Of a stretch of DNA of 22,553 nucleotides, positions 11,039 to 19,827 are shown in pieces; the first letter of the stretch is position 1, and each line of letters opens with the position of its first letter. Both the position numbers and the translations under genes were made by a program. The stretch comes from Pelargonium nanum. Its lineage: Eukaryota; Streptophyta; Magnoliopsida; Geraniales; Geraniaceae. Under the pieces are notes generated by a model that searched no databases, was not told where the DNA came from, and saw nothing but the letters and a program-made list of their open reading frames with translations. The stretch lies in NCBI GenBank assembly GCA_036897485.1, contig JAYMTF010001565.1, forward strand, positions 1 to 22,553, read 5' to 3'.

Positions 11039-12936
11039 ATGGATTGCCCCAAGAGCCAAACCTCCAATTTGGAGCCAACCTCGCCAGTAACATCGGTTGC
11101 AGACTCAAACAGCATCGATACCAACCCCGAATCATCCCTTCCATTCGATCATATCGAGCATGACTACATGATTGAGAGTACTAATGATTTTCAAGAACTC
11201 GAGCTTCGCCGCCTTCTCTTTCTCTGCGCACAATCCGTTGCGAGGGAAGATTATGAATGGGCATGGCAGTACCTTCCTCATATAAACAGATTGGTCTCTC
11301 CTCTTGCCACCAATCCGATGCAACGACTCGCCTTTTGCTTCGCGCAAGGCCTAGCTGCAAAACTTGCTGCAGCTCTCTCCATCGGCCCGGCCCTGCCGGC
11401 TACTTCCTTGCCGGTCTACTTTTCTCATGAGACTCAGATTCTTGAGGCCTATCAGATACTCTATGAAGCTTGTCCTTATGTAAAAGTCAGTCACAAGGCA
11501 GCGAACCAGGCAATTCTTCAAGCCTTTGAAAATGAGGATTGTGTCCATATTCTTGACTTGGGCATTGGTTATAATGGAAATCAATGGCCTCCACTCATGC
11601 ATGCCCTAGCTTCCCGGCCCGGTGGCTCGCCGTTTCTCCGGTTAACCGGAGTTGGGTAATGTCTAAAATTGAAATCATTCATGCATGCATAGAGTATTCC
11701 TCCTGGCCTAAAGTTTTTTTTTTTTCAATTGTCAACTTCAAATGTCCGGAGATAAAATGTCCATAGGGTATTACGTTGAAGACCAATCTTGTAGAGGATA
11801 CATTCATTAAGATATAAGTGCCGTCGACCAATACTTCATCTAATTGGTCAACCAACTATAGATCGACCGTAAAATTAGAACGGTCTACCACATAAAATAA
11901 AAACAGGTTGACTCATATTGTTTTTTCTTCTTGATTAAGAGAACCAAACAATATCACATTTGGGTTGTGGTTATTTTGGTCATCAATCATTGCCAAATCA
12001 GGAGCAATTGCGAGTTAGGTGCATAAGCTTCCAACTTCACGTGGAGAAAACTCTTGCCAGACCTCTTATGAACGTTATGTTCAAAAGTCGTTCTTTCATT
12101 CTTCAACAGTCAAACAACTTTTAATTGCTTGTCTACAGTCTACCAACATTCACCTTTGCACGAGATAAGTAGAGGTCCCGAATAAGCAATTAGGCATAAA
12201 AAATGATCATATTTGACATCTCTATTACATCTCCCAAGTGATCATTACTCAAAACCACTCTCAATTTTCTCTCAGATACCCTCCAGAGTACATCCATGAG
12301 ACAGGCAAGAACTTGAGCAAGCTAGCTATAAACCTAAGGCTCCGATTCAAGTTCCACCCAATCGAGCTTCGGTCCTTGCAAGAACTCAAGCCGCACATGT
12401 TCCAGCGACAAGTTGGGGAAGCTCTAGCCGTGAACTGCATCAATGTGTTTCACCAACTAGCCATCAAATGTCTCGGAAACCTCCTAGTGATGATCAGGAA
12501 TCAAGCACCAAACATAGTGACCCTCGTCGAGAGAGAAGCTAGCCTCAACGACACGTGCTTCGACGATCGCTTCCACGAGGCTTGGTGTCACTTCGCAGCC
12601 TTGTTTTCCTCCCTGAACAGAGCGTTTTTGGACGAGAACTCGCCGCAAAGAGCGAAGATCGAGCAGTACATAATGGCGCCACAGATTCGAAACATATTGG
12701 CTTGCGAGGGAGCTGAGAGGGTGGAGAGATACGAGAAGCTGGATCGGTGGAAGAAGATCATGACAGAGAAGAGGTTTCATGGCGTAACAATGACATTAAG
12801 TTCAAACAACTTTCTGGCCAGAGCCAAAACAGAGCTGGAACTGTTTGATGATGGGTATAGCTTCAGAGAAGAGAATGGTTGTTTGGTCTTGTGTTGGAGA
12901 GCTAGAGGTATGGTATCAATATCAGCTTGGCATTGA
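11039..12936 (+). CDS. GRAS-family transcriptional regulator, two exons, 425 aa
   Basis: Exons 11039-11655 and 12276-12936 (617 + 661 nt = 426 codons with stop). The GT-AG intron splits a Gly codon after RLTGVG. The start is the first real ATG of the frame (CCCATGG); the open frame upstream has no ATG. GRAS domain in order: leucine-rich region I from about 54 (ELRRLLFLCAQSVA), VHIID-type core VHILDLGI at 169-176 with QWPPLMHAL, second leucine-rich/PFYRE part in early exon 2, RVERYE, and the C-terminal SAW motif ending ISAWH. The N-terminus before the domain is only about 50 residues and shows no DELLA motif. GRAS proteins are plant nuclear regulators that bind partner transcription factors. 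The domain looks DELLA/SCL3/RAD1-like to me, but I cannot fix the subfamily. Most GRAS genes have uninterrupted coding regions, so an intron inside the VHIID region is notable. Confidence 0.92.
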
Positions 12937-13029
12937 TTTCACTAACAATTGCATGGAATGATGCTAAGGAGACAGCTGAATTTTTTTGGTTGGGTTTAGG
13001 CTGAGCTGAGCACTAAGATAAATGTATTT

Positions 13030-13121
13030 CACTGCACGAAAAACAGTGATCAGTTACGAAATTTTCCGTAGCCGATTGACCAAAATCCGTAGCTGATTGA
13101 CCAAAATCCGTAGCTGATTGA
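13030..13121. mobile_element. CACTA-like terminus with 21-bp subterminal tandem repeats
   Basis: CACTGCACGAAAAACAGTG begins at 13030 and resembles the CACT(A/G)...GAAAAA end of plant CACTA (En/Spm) elements. It is followed by three copies of a 21-bp unit beginning CCGTAG(C/T)TGATTGACC (13066-13086, 13087-13107, partial 13108-13121). Short subterminal repeats are typical of this superfamily. I could not find the opposite terminus or a transposase, so this is at most a relic or solo end. Confidence 0.4.
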
Positions 13122-13236
13122 AACTGCTTGGAGCAAATAAATGCAACTGAAAATTGACTCATTATCAGCTGTGAGGAATGTAGTTGTTGGCATGTATGTA
13201 ATTGGTTGTGTCTCTCCACATGTGAAGTGCAATATT

Positions 13237-13439
13237 TGTTAGAGTATAAAACTAATATTGGGCTTTCAACTATCAGCTTAACCTTTTAGTTGAAATGGTT
13301 CTTTACATGGTATCAGAGCATTGGTGACTAAAGGTCCTTCGAGTCCTACCGCCACCCATATTAAATTCCAGCACAAGGCAAGAGTAATATTGGACTTTCA
13401 ACTATCAGATTAAGCTTGTAGTTGAAATGGTTCTTTACA
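13237..13439 (+). mobile_element. Complete TRIM/SMART-type miniature LTR retroelement (203 bp)
   Basis: The 5' LTR, 13237-13307 (71 bp), starts TGTTAGAG and ends TTTACA. It is followed at once by TGGTATCAGAGC (13308-13319), the primer-binding site complementary to initiator Met-tRNA. About 60 bp of non-coding interior follows, then a 3' LTR ending TTTACA at 13439; this copy lacks an 8-bp block and the first bases of the 5' copy. A 5-bp target duplication, ATATT, flanks the element (13232-13236 and 13440-13444). Each LTR contains TTTCAACTA...TAGTTGAAA, an inverted repeat. There is no coding capacity, so movement depended on another element's proteins. Confidence 0.88.
13308..13319 (+). other. 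tRNA-iMet primer-binding site of the TRIM element
   Basis: TGGTATCAGAGC directly abuts the CA end of the 5' LTR, as in plant Copia-like and TRIM elements that prime from initiator methionine tRNA. Confidence 0.9.
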
Positions 13440-13444
13440 ATATT

Positions 13445-13970
13445 GAGTCACAAATTTTTATCATGCAATGGAAATGACTGAGTAAATATTGGTTGTAAAG
13501 CGGGGTTTGCTTTTGTGGAGTTGAATGTATGTAGACATTCGGTCAGAAGTTGTTTCACTGGTGGAGAATGGAAGAACGTCTTTCAGACGAGAAAATTCCA
13601 ATGAGGCTTGATAAAAGCTTTCTCTACATGAAGTTTGAGGCTCTTGCACCAACTTCTGTAGATTCTGTGTGAAATTCACAGTCGGTAAATCTAAATGTTA
13701 TATGAGTCAACTTTAGATTTAAATATACATAATTTTACTCCATACAATAGAGTATTCTTGTTTCATGGTCGATCTAAAATCGTAAACTAAAAAGATATTA
13801 GATGGGCACATGTCATGTATATAGATTTTGAGAAAAGAGGACAAAAAAAAGTGGAGAAGGAAATTAACAAACAAGTATCCACTAATCCATATCCTAACTT
13901 CCTTTAAACACTGTAGGTTAAAATTCCACATTGTTTGTAATGAAAATATAAATTAGTCTTCAAAATTAGA
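13445..13970. other. GRAS/glutaredoxin intergenic DNA
   Basis: This is the 3' flank of both the GRAS gene (+) and the glutaredoxin gene (-), which are convergent. No gene or clear repeat is seen. The frames present are short and low-complexity. Confidence 0.6.
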
Positions 13971-14360
13971 TTAGAGCCATAGAGCACCAGCTTCCTTGAG
14001 AAGTGGCACCAATGTACCGTTGATATGAGACCCCATGACTCTGTCCATGGAACCAATTAACTTCCCTCCGATGAACACGACCGGCACGGACGGTGCGTCG
14101 CCAAGGAGGCTGATGAGGGCTCTCTCAATGTCCCTCCCGGTCGGGTCCTGGTCGAGCTCGTAAACAGTCGGGTTCACACCCATCCCGCACAATAGCCTCT
14201 TCACGGCGTGGCACATGCAGCAGCTGCTCACGCTGAACACCACCACCGCGCTCTCTGACACCAGCCTCGCCACCCGCTCCAACGGGTCCACTCCCATCGT
14301 CCTCGCCGCCGGGAGGTAGTAGCCCCATGACTCCTCCGCCGCCGCCGCCTGGTACTGCAT
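13971..14360 (-). CDS. CC-type glutaredoxin, ROXY class, 129 aa
   Basis: Single exon read from 14360 down to the stop at 13971-13973. The protein starts MQYQ, as ROXY1 does, and ends ALWL. The active site is CCMC at residues 47-50, preceded by VVFSVSS. The glutathione-binding VPVVFIGG is at 92-99 and [11 protein letters not shown] at 111-121. Length is typical (about 100-150 aa). Family knowledge: land-plant-specific CC-type glutaredoxins act in the nucleus with TGA bZIP factors, repress their targets and affect petal/anther development or jasmonate and nitrate responses. The C-terminal ALWL is the motif required for TGA/TOPLESS partnership, so this copy looks functional. The frame is open further upstream to 14543, but ATG 14360 gives the family N-terminus and lies just downstream of a TATA box. 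The gene is GC-rich compared with its surroundings. Confidence 0.95.
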   Translation of the reverse strand: MQYQAAAAEESWGYYLPAARTMGVDPLERVARLVSESAVVVFSVSSCCMCHAVKRLLCGMGVNPTVYELDQDPTGRDIERALISLLGDAPSVPVVFIGGKLIGSMDRVMGSHINGTLVPLLKEAGALWL

Positions 14361-14419
14361 TGTGGACAAAGAGTTTGATGAAATGCCTGTGAGAAGTGGA
14401 AAACAGGAGAACTGATGGG

Positions 14420-14427
14420 TTATATAG
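14420..14427 (-). promoter_or_regulatory. Putative TATA box of the glutaredoxin gene
   Basis: On the minus strand this reads CTATATAA, about 60 nt before the glutaredoxin ATG at 14360. A start of transcription about 30 nt downstream would leave a leader of roughly 30 nt. Inference from position and sequence only. Confidence 0.6.
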
Positions 14428-14439
14428 AGAGCAAAGATA

Positions 14440-14690
14440 CTGACATCACACAAAACCGATATATTTAACTCATTTAACTTAATCGTTTTTACACAAAATG
14501 TTTGAACATTCACATTTTTATTCTTAAATGGGTTACAAGACACATCAAAATCAGTGGGTTAGGTAGGTTTGACACGACCCGATTATTAAACAGATTGAAT
14601 TAGTAAACACTAATCCAACACAAAACCGATTATACTGAACTTAAACTCACTTAAATTCATGTCGTGTCACGGGTAATGAACCAAATTACT
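14440..14690. repeat. Diffuse repeat-like DNA upstream of the glutaredoxin gene
   Basis: ACACAAAACCGAT occurs at 14448-14460 and again at 14618-14630, each followed by similar AAC/CTCA/CTTAA-rich sequence. An 8-bp inverted pair, GACACGAC (14571-14578) and GTCGTGTC (14661-14668), lies around the second copy. This may be a decayed transposon, but no family can be assigned. Confidence 0.3.
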
Positions 14691-15105
14691 AGCTCTAGGA
14701 ATAGTAATGGGGCAAGGGTATAAGTGTAAAATGGTGGTGCGTTTGGGGTTTGTCTGATGTTGTCGCGTGGCGTGGGAATGGTGATGACCTCATGGAAGCG
14801 GCTTTAAAAGGATTGTTGTCTGTCTGAGAAGTGAGGGCACGCCGTGTCGCGAGTAGAAGGCGGCTGTGTTGGGTTGGGAGGAATTTGGGGACATGAAAAA
14901 CAGCCTTATCTTACGGACAAATATTAAGGGAAAACGGCCGTTTCCGTCCTTATTGTCGCTACATCGTACGACCAACCAACCAACTTTATTCTTATGCGCA
15001 TGTTGGGTTTCCGATAGTATTGTCTCTCATTGGAAGATACTAACCAAATTCTTTATTCTATACAAATACTACTATTACGTACATTATGTTATGATAATAT
15101 GATCA

Positions 15106-15540
15106 TGTATGTTGTAGACCGTACACGGCTGGCATGACCCGTAGGTTGTAGGCTGGTCACAACGAACTGTAGTACGGGAGGCGTGTAAGCCCAGTAATTA
15201 GAGAAGCCCAAACAAAGCTCTAATTCTATAAAGATAGTAGAATACAATTTGCAAGTATAAATACAGATTAGAACGAGAATAATGCACATTTTTATTAGCA
15301 CACATTACTATCTACACGATCAAACTTTCTTTGTTCAAGTATCTGACTTGGGGGTCGGAGGGGTCTCAACAAAATAATCTCCATCGGGTTGTACATTATC
15401 TGACTTGGGCATCAGAGGGGTCTCAAAGAGACAATCTCCATCATGTCTTTTTTTGTCGGTGTTGTCCGAGAGCTGCCGGTAGAAAGGTCGCACGAGTCCA
15501 ACTTACTTGCCATACCGTCTTCGTGCAACAACACATTATA
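15106..15540 (+). mobile_element. Probable LTR relic (solo-LTR-like)
   Basis: The stretch has a TATA-like AGTATAAATAC near 15255, then a leader-like part and the motif TCTGACTTGGG...TCGGAGGGGTCTC, a signature I associate with the U5 side of many plant LTRs. It begins near TGTTGTAG (15110) and ends near CAACAACA (15533), which would form TG...CA ends. No flanking duplication was found and boundaries are uncertain. There is no internal domain or protein. Confidence 0.45.
15342..15445 (+). repeat. 57-bp tandem duplication of an LTR-type motif
   Basis: Copy 1 runs 15342-15398 and copy 2 from 15399 to about 15445. Both contain TCTGACTTGGG, GAGGGGTCTCAA and AATCTCCATC, with several substitutions between them. 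It lies inside the probable LTR relic. Confidence 0.75.
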
Positions 15541-15810
15541 TATCTACAAATATTTGAATTACACCACTCAAATAAACTCTAAGTTGTTACAATTTTCAAA
15601 CACTTGCCACTATGTACAAAAATCTTGCCTCCACTAAACAAAACAATGTTACAAAAATTTGATCAAATCCAACAATTAAGTATTTACATGAAACTTTAAA
15701 GGTTTCTCAAAACATACAAAAGAACAACAAAAATTTGTATACAAAATTTTACAAATCAAACAGTATATTCAGTTAAAACCACATTGCATGTAGATGTAGT
15801 ATATGGTTTG
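15541..15810. other. 3' flank of EXO70
   Basis: AT-rich DNA with no supported gene. On the minus strand it would contain the EXO70 3' UTR. I see no clear canonical AATAAA polyadenylation signal. Confidence 0.5.
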
Positions 15811-17709
15811 TCAATTCATAATTCTCCTCCTCCCTAGTGTGTTTTTCCTACTAATTGATGATGGGTTTCCATCAAACAGCCCCTCTATCAAATCTTCAAT
15901 GTCCTCAGGTTGATACTTAATGTATTTCTCCATCTGCTTCCCCGGATGCAAGAACTGCTGGAACCTCCCCAAGAACGACCGGTAGGCCGGTATCACCAGC
16001 CCCGCCACCGCCGCCCGGAGCTCCGACTGCAACTGCTCGTCACTCACCACCCACGTGCTCTGCGTTTTGTGTATATCCTCCAACATGTTATTGAAACCCT
16101 TCAATCTCTCTTTCAACACAGGCTTATTGGTTAATTTTCCACCGCTCACCTGCAAGCCCTCGTGCCGCAAGCTCTGCAACAGCTTCCCCCAAGTCTCCCT
16201 CTGGTAGCTCTTGTGGTGCTTCCTCACCGTCGACGACCTCGTCCGGTAGAAATTGTCCCCGACTAGCTCGTGTATCTCCGGCGACCCCTTTATTTTTTGT
16301 ACTATGTACCTCCCGTTGTTCATCAAGAACACGAACCGCAACGACGCGTCCTTGTACAGATTTGATTTCATTTCTAGATTTTCATCTAGCAGCTCCATCA
16401 CCCTTATCAATTGCACCGCAAACGGCGACGTTTTCGCCGTCCCGTCGTCGTTGGGGGCTGTCGACGCCGCCTCGGCGGCGTCGAGGTTGTTGTTGTGTGT
16501 GAACACTTGCTCCAGAGTGTCTTTGTACTCGCAGGCGTATTTTAGGTAGTTCATTGTGTAGCGCGTGGAGGGGTGTACGGCGCCGCTCGGCACCGGCGTC
16601 TTTCCGGCGTCGTTTTTGATTGAGTTTTCTAGATCGCTGAAAATCGCCACCACGGCTTCGGCGATCCGGCCCATGACGGCGGAGATCTCGCCGGCGAGAT
16701 CTGTGTTGGTTGGATTGGAGTCCTCGAGAGCGGGGATCGTGTCGCGGAAGGTCTCGTACATGTCGAGGAACTTGAAGAGCTTCTCCGTGGACCGCTTCGT
16801 GGCGGCCACGGCGTCGGCGAAGTTGAGGAGGCGCGTGGTCATGGAAACCGTGAGGTGCGTGTACTCGCGGCGGTAGACCTCCGGGTGGTCGGAGAAGATG
16901 GACTCGCAGAGCTGCCGTTCCCGGGGGAAGATGACGGCGGCGCAGCCCTTGATGAGCTGGATCCAGCTCGCGATCTGTCCTTCTAAACCGTCCCATGACA
17001 TCCTCTGTACGTCGTCGACGCTGATGTTATCGAATCCGAGGCGGTTTGTCACCAATTTCAGCGCCTTCCGCCGCGACACGTGGTGGGTCAGGCAACACTC
17101 CGACTCGTACCCGGCGGAGATCATCAAAGAAGCGATTTCCTTAATCTTCGAAACCGTGGAATCCGAAAACCCCGGGAATCCGTCCAAACAATTCGACGGA
17201 TCGGGCGGATCCGCGTCTTTGTCCGGTTTTCTAAACGACGAGTTCTTCGATTTCGATTTCAGCACTATGTTCCCTTTGTAATCCTCCAACAGAGTCCGCA
17301 TCCTCTTCTCGAAAAACGACATCGATTTCTGAAGAACCGCGTTGGTTCGCGTGCTGCACGCGGATTTGTGGGACATAAATTCGCCGAATCGGTCGTTCAG
17401 CGCGGCGAGCCGCTTCACGGCTTCGACGAGCGACGAGTCGTCCTCTGGAGTGGTGGCGCCGGCGCCGTCGTACTTGGCGATAATTGCTAGCACTTTCGGC
17501 GGCAGCGCCATGGCGGCCATCGGCGGCTCCGGCGGGTTCCTCTTGTCGGTGGTGTTTGATAAAAGGTCAACGAACTGATCGACCTCCCGGAGGACCTCGT
17601 CGAGGCTTATGAGCGGCAATGGGTCCTCGCCGGCTTCGTTATCGGAACTTTTGCTGCCGATTCTCATGAAACTGAAGGAACTAAATTTCTCGGTTTGGCT
17701 CTTCTCCAT
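15811..17709 (-). CDS. EXO70 exocyst subunit, intronless, 632 aa (possibly EXO70C-like)
   Basis: One uninterrupted frame from 17709 to the stop at 15811-15813. An in-frame upstream ATG at 17784 would add 25 hydrophobic residues; I chose 17709 because MEKSQ resembles EXO70 N-termini, but neither ATG has a strong context. The EXO70 domain covers about residues 245-612: LLNFADAVAATKRSTEKLFK at 294-313, then LDMYETFRD, LMNNGRYIVQKIKGSPE around 462-478, WVVSDEQL at 553-560, LVIPAYRSFLGRF at 571-583 and YIKYQPEDIEDLIEGLF at 596-612. Length matches the usual 600-700 aa. EXO70 binds phosphoinositides and tethers secretory vesicles at the plasma membrane as part of the octameric exocyst; plants have many paralogues, and most groups other than EXO70A are intronless. 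The KRSTEKLFKFLDMYET segment suggests EXO70C, a group known for pollen-tube and root-hair growth control; that assignment is tentative. Coding DNA is GC-rich. Confidence 0.95.
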   Translation of the reverse strand: MEKSQTEKFSSFSFMRIGSKSSDNEAGEDPLPLISLDEVLREVDQFVDLLSNTTDKRNPPEPPMAAMALPPKVLAIIAKYDGAGATTPEDDSSLVEAVKRLAALNDRFGEFMSHKSACSTRTNAVLQKSMSFFEKRMRTLLEDYKGNIVLKSKSKNSSFRKPDKDADPPDPSNCLDGFPGFSDSTVSKIKEIASLMISAGYESECCLTHHVSRRKALKLVTNRLGFDNISVDDVQRMSWDGLEGQIASWIQLIKGCAAVIFPRERQLCESIFSDHPEVYRREYTHLTVSMTTRLLNFADAVAATKRSTEKLFKFLDMYETFRDTIPALEDSNPTNTDLAGEISAVMGRIAEAVVAIFSDLENSIKNDAGKTPVPSGAVHPSTRYTMNYLKYACEYKDTLEQVFTHNNNLDAAEAASTAPNDDGTAKTSPFAVQLIRVMELLDENLEMKSNLYKDASLRFVFLMNNGRYIVQKIKGSPEIHELVGDNFYRTRSSTVRKHHKSYQRETWGKLLQSLRHEGLQVSGGKLTNKPVLKERLKGFNNMLEDIHKTQSTWVVSDEQLQSELRAAVAGLVIPAYRSFLGRFQQFLHPGKQMEKYIKYQPEDIEDLIEGLFDGNPSSISRKNTLGRRRIMN

Positions 17710-17887
17710 TAATGGCAGCTTGAATTGTGCAGTTGTCAAAATTGATTCAGAATCTGTGTTGTGGAGAAACAGAATGATGATCATTTGGGGAGGGAATTAA
17801 GAGAAACGGAGAATTATCCATGAAATTGATTAATTAACTGTATTAATTTTTGCTATTATTTGTTTGGAGGAAAATAAAAATTGTGAA

Positions 17888-17897
17888 TTTTTATATG
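17888..17897 (-). promoter_or_regulatory. Possible TATA-like element upstream of EXO70
   Basis: The minus strand reads CATATAAAAA, about 100 nt upstream of the first in-frame ATG at 17784 and 180 nt upstream of the preferred ATG at 17709. Its position is reasonable for a core promoter, but the AT-rich context makes chance matches common. Confidence 0.3.
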
Positions 17898-18078
17898 TAA
17901 AAAGAAAAATAGTCTCTGTGTTCTTTGAAATTGCCGGTTATTTTGGATTGTGGCAGTTGGAGTTGACCGTTAACCAATTTTAGAGGGTCCATTCTTGTTG
18001 TGCTTCTCACGACGTCAAAGTTATGGGCTTTTAAATGGGCCCTTGTGAATGGGCTTAGTTGTTGAAAAATGGAAAATG

Positions 18079-18425
18079 GTTCAAAATGGTCTCTGAACTA
18101 TACAGTTCGTGTCATTTTGGTTCATGAACTATTAAACGTGTCATTTCAGTCCAAAACTAATTTAGTCCAAACGTTTCTGAAAATCAAGCCGTGTAAGGAC
18201 ATTCCATCAAATTCATTAACGGAACCGTTAATGTTAATAATTGCCACGTCATCAATACTTAACGGATTCCGTCTCTGATTTTGACGGAATGTCCTGACGG
18301 GGCCCGGTTTTTGAAAACGTATGGATTATAACGACTCTTTTGCCTATCTTTTGGACTCAAAAGACACGTTTAATAATTCAGGACCAAAATAACATGAACT
18401 GGACAATTCATGTACCATTTTAAAC
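18079..18425. mobile_element. Foldback/MITE-like element with long imperfect terminal inverted repeats
   Basis: The left end, GTTCAAAATGGTCTCTGAAC..., is the imperfect reverse complement of the right end, GTTTAAAATGGTACATGAAT... read on the minus strand. The match continues through ATTAAACGTGTC and GAGTCCAAAA/CAGTCCAAAA and then inward through AGGACATTCC(A/G)TCAAA. Most of the 347 bp can therefore fold on itself. The centre has a further hairpin, TTAACGG-AA-CCGTTAA. There is no coding capacity. The long arms suggest a Mutator-like or foldback non-autonomous element; no clear target duplication was found, so ends are approximate. Confidence 0.7.
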
Positions 18426-18585
18426 ATTTTTTCTCGAAGAATCGATATTTGGTTATGCAATAAATATCACAATGAACAAAACGCGGAAATGAATTGATGA
18501 TAATAACATAACATGCCATTGATTCAGAAATCATTAAAGTCAAAATGTAGATAAGCAGACAAGCATCCATTATGGTACAAAACAG

Positions 18586-18609
18586 TAGAAGTAGAAGTAG
18601 AAGTAAAAC
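18586..18609. repeat. Short GTAGAA microsatellite
   Basis: GTAGAA is repeated about three and a half times, ending in GTAAAA. A minor simple repeat. Confidence 0.7.
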
Positions 18610-18755
18610 AAAGCAAAATTTTGACGTTACATTAGGTAGTGTGGTTGGCAATAGTGATGTATCAATCTTCCATTGGTTGTGAAGTGGACAAAAATTATTT
18701 ATCCACATATTTTGCAGTGGAATCTACCAATGTTGTCGGTCACACTTACAAATAG

Positions 18756-18900
18756 TTTTTTTTTTCATTTGAGCTACACAACAGCGGGTAACTCACTCAT
18801 TTTAACCCAAACCTCACCCACCCGACGCAATGAGATTTGAACCCACGACATGCTATGTGGAGATGTGTGTCTTGACCATTGCGCCACCTCCTAGGGGGCC
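18756..18900 (-). mobile_element. tRNA-derived SINE
   Basis: On the minus strand the element starts at 18900 with a tRNA-like head: Pol III A-box TGGCGCAATGG (complement of 18876-18886) and B-box GGTTCAAATCT (complement of 18833-18843), with roughly tRNA-like spacing. A tRNA-unrelated body follows, then an A-run (complement of the T-run from 18756). TACAAA flanks both sides (18747-18752 and 18901-18906), a likely short or decayed target duplication. Non-autonomous, with no ORF. Confidence 0.75.
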
Positions 18901-18909
18901 TACAAAGTT

Positions 18910-19827
18910 GTTCATCCACGTATTTATTTACAATGAGTTTTGTGTTTTAATCTTAGTTTTGCTTTTATATAATTTTGTTTATGCTAGTGGCGAAAGCCAG
19001 GCTTGAGGCTCAGCATGGTCGTGTTTTGTGACTATTAATGTTGGTTAAATTATTTTAGAAAATATAAGATGAGATAATTTGGATATGGAGTTGAGGAATA
19101 AGATGTGAGTAAGGTTGGTTATAGTATTTTAGAAAGTTTGGATGGATCAATATTAACATGTGCATGAGAAATTAGACAAATAAAATTTGTTAAAGAGATG
19201 TAGGGAGAATGAGGCGGGCTTGGGCTTACTACGTCCCATTATTGGTTTGTCCCGCTAATGACTGAATATACCGTTTGAATATATAGCAACAAATTGTTTA
19301 AATTGACACAAAGTATTGCATGAGCAAATAAAATATTCAGCGAATGCGAGTGTGAAGATAAATGGATAGATTCTCATGATAAGTATTTTACTATTAAACT
19401 TTTTTTATGAAGGAATGTGCGTTACTACCCATCGAGAACTTTATCTTTTAAATTAGATGTGTCATAGATTACAAAACAAAGTTACATTGGTATTAAACAT
19501 GTGTTTCTTCTTTTAATTTCTTATTTGGGTGAATTGTATATTGCTTTTGTCATGGTGCATTTGTAGTTGATATATCACTATAAATAAAATATCATTTATT
19601 TAAAATTTTCTTATAGTATAGTAAAAAATAAATATAAACGATAATAACTCCAAAATTCAAACTCAAGTTACTAGAAAATAAACAAAACCATCTAACGGTA
19701 ATTTTTATTTGATATTTCGAAATCAACAACGGTAAAGTTTATTTTTGTTTTGCAATTATTAGATATGGCTCAATTGAAGTACTCAAGTCATGTCTCATAA
19801 AATTATCTAAAAAGTAATTTCAAAAGA
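18910..19827. other. AT-rich intergenic DNA
   Basis: Lies between the SINE and the PBS1 upstream region. No gene, convincing inverted repeat or known element is seen. A GC-richer island near 19210-19260 (GGCGGGCTTGGGC) has no assignable identity. Confidence 0.6.

Noticed and set aside
11822-11866. Short inverted repeat GACCAAT/ATTGGTC in the GRAS intron
   Set aside because: A 7-bp stem in AT-rich DNA is expected by chance. No function is supported.
14361-14543. N-terminal extension of the glutaredoxin frame
   Set aside because: It crosses the TATA box, and the extra residues do not resemble any CC-type glutaredoxin. MQYQ at 14360 matches the family start.
16382-17578. Several long frames opposite or offset to EXO70 (for example the 204-codon frame at 16382-16996)
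   Set aside because: They are shadow frames created by the GC-rich EXO70 coding sequence, with Arg/Pro/His-rich translations and no domain.
18833-18900. tRNA gene on the minus strand
   Set aside because: A- and B-boxes are present but arms do not pair as a cloverleaf, and a non-tRNA body plus A-run follow. It is a SINE head.
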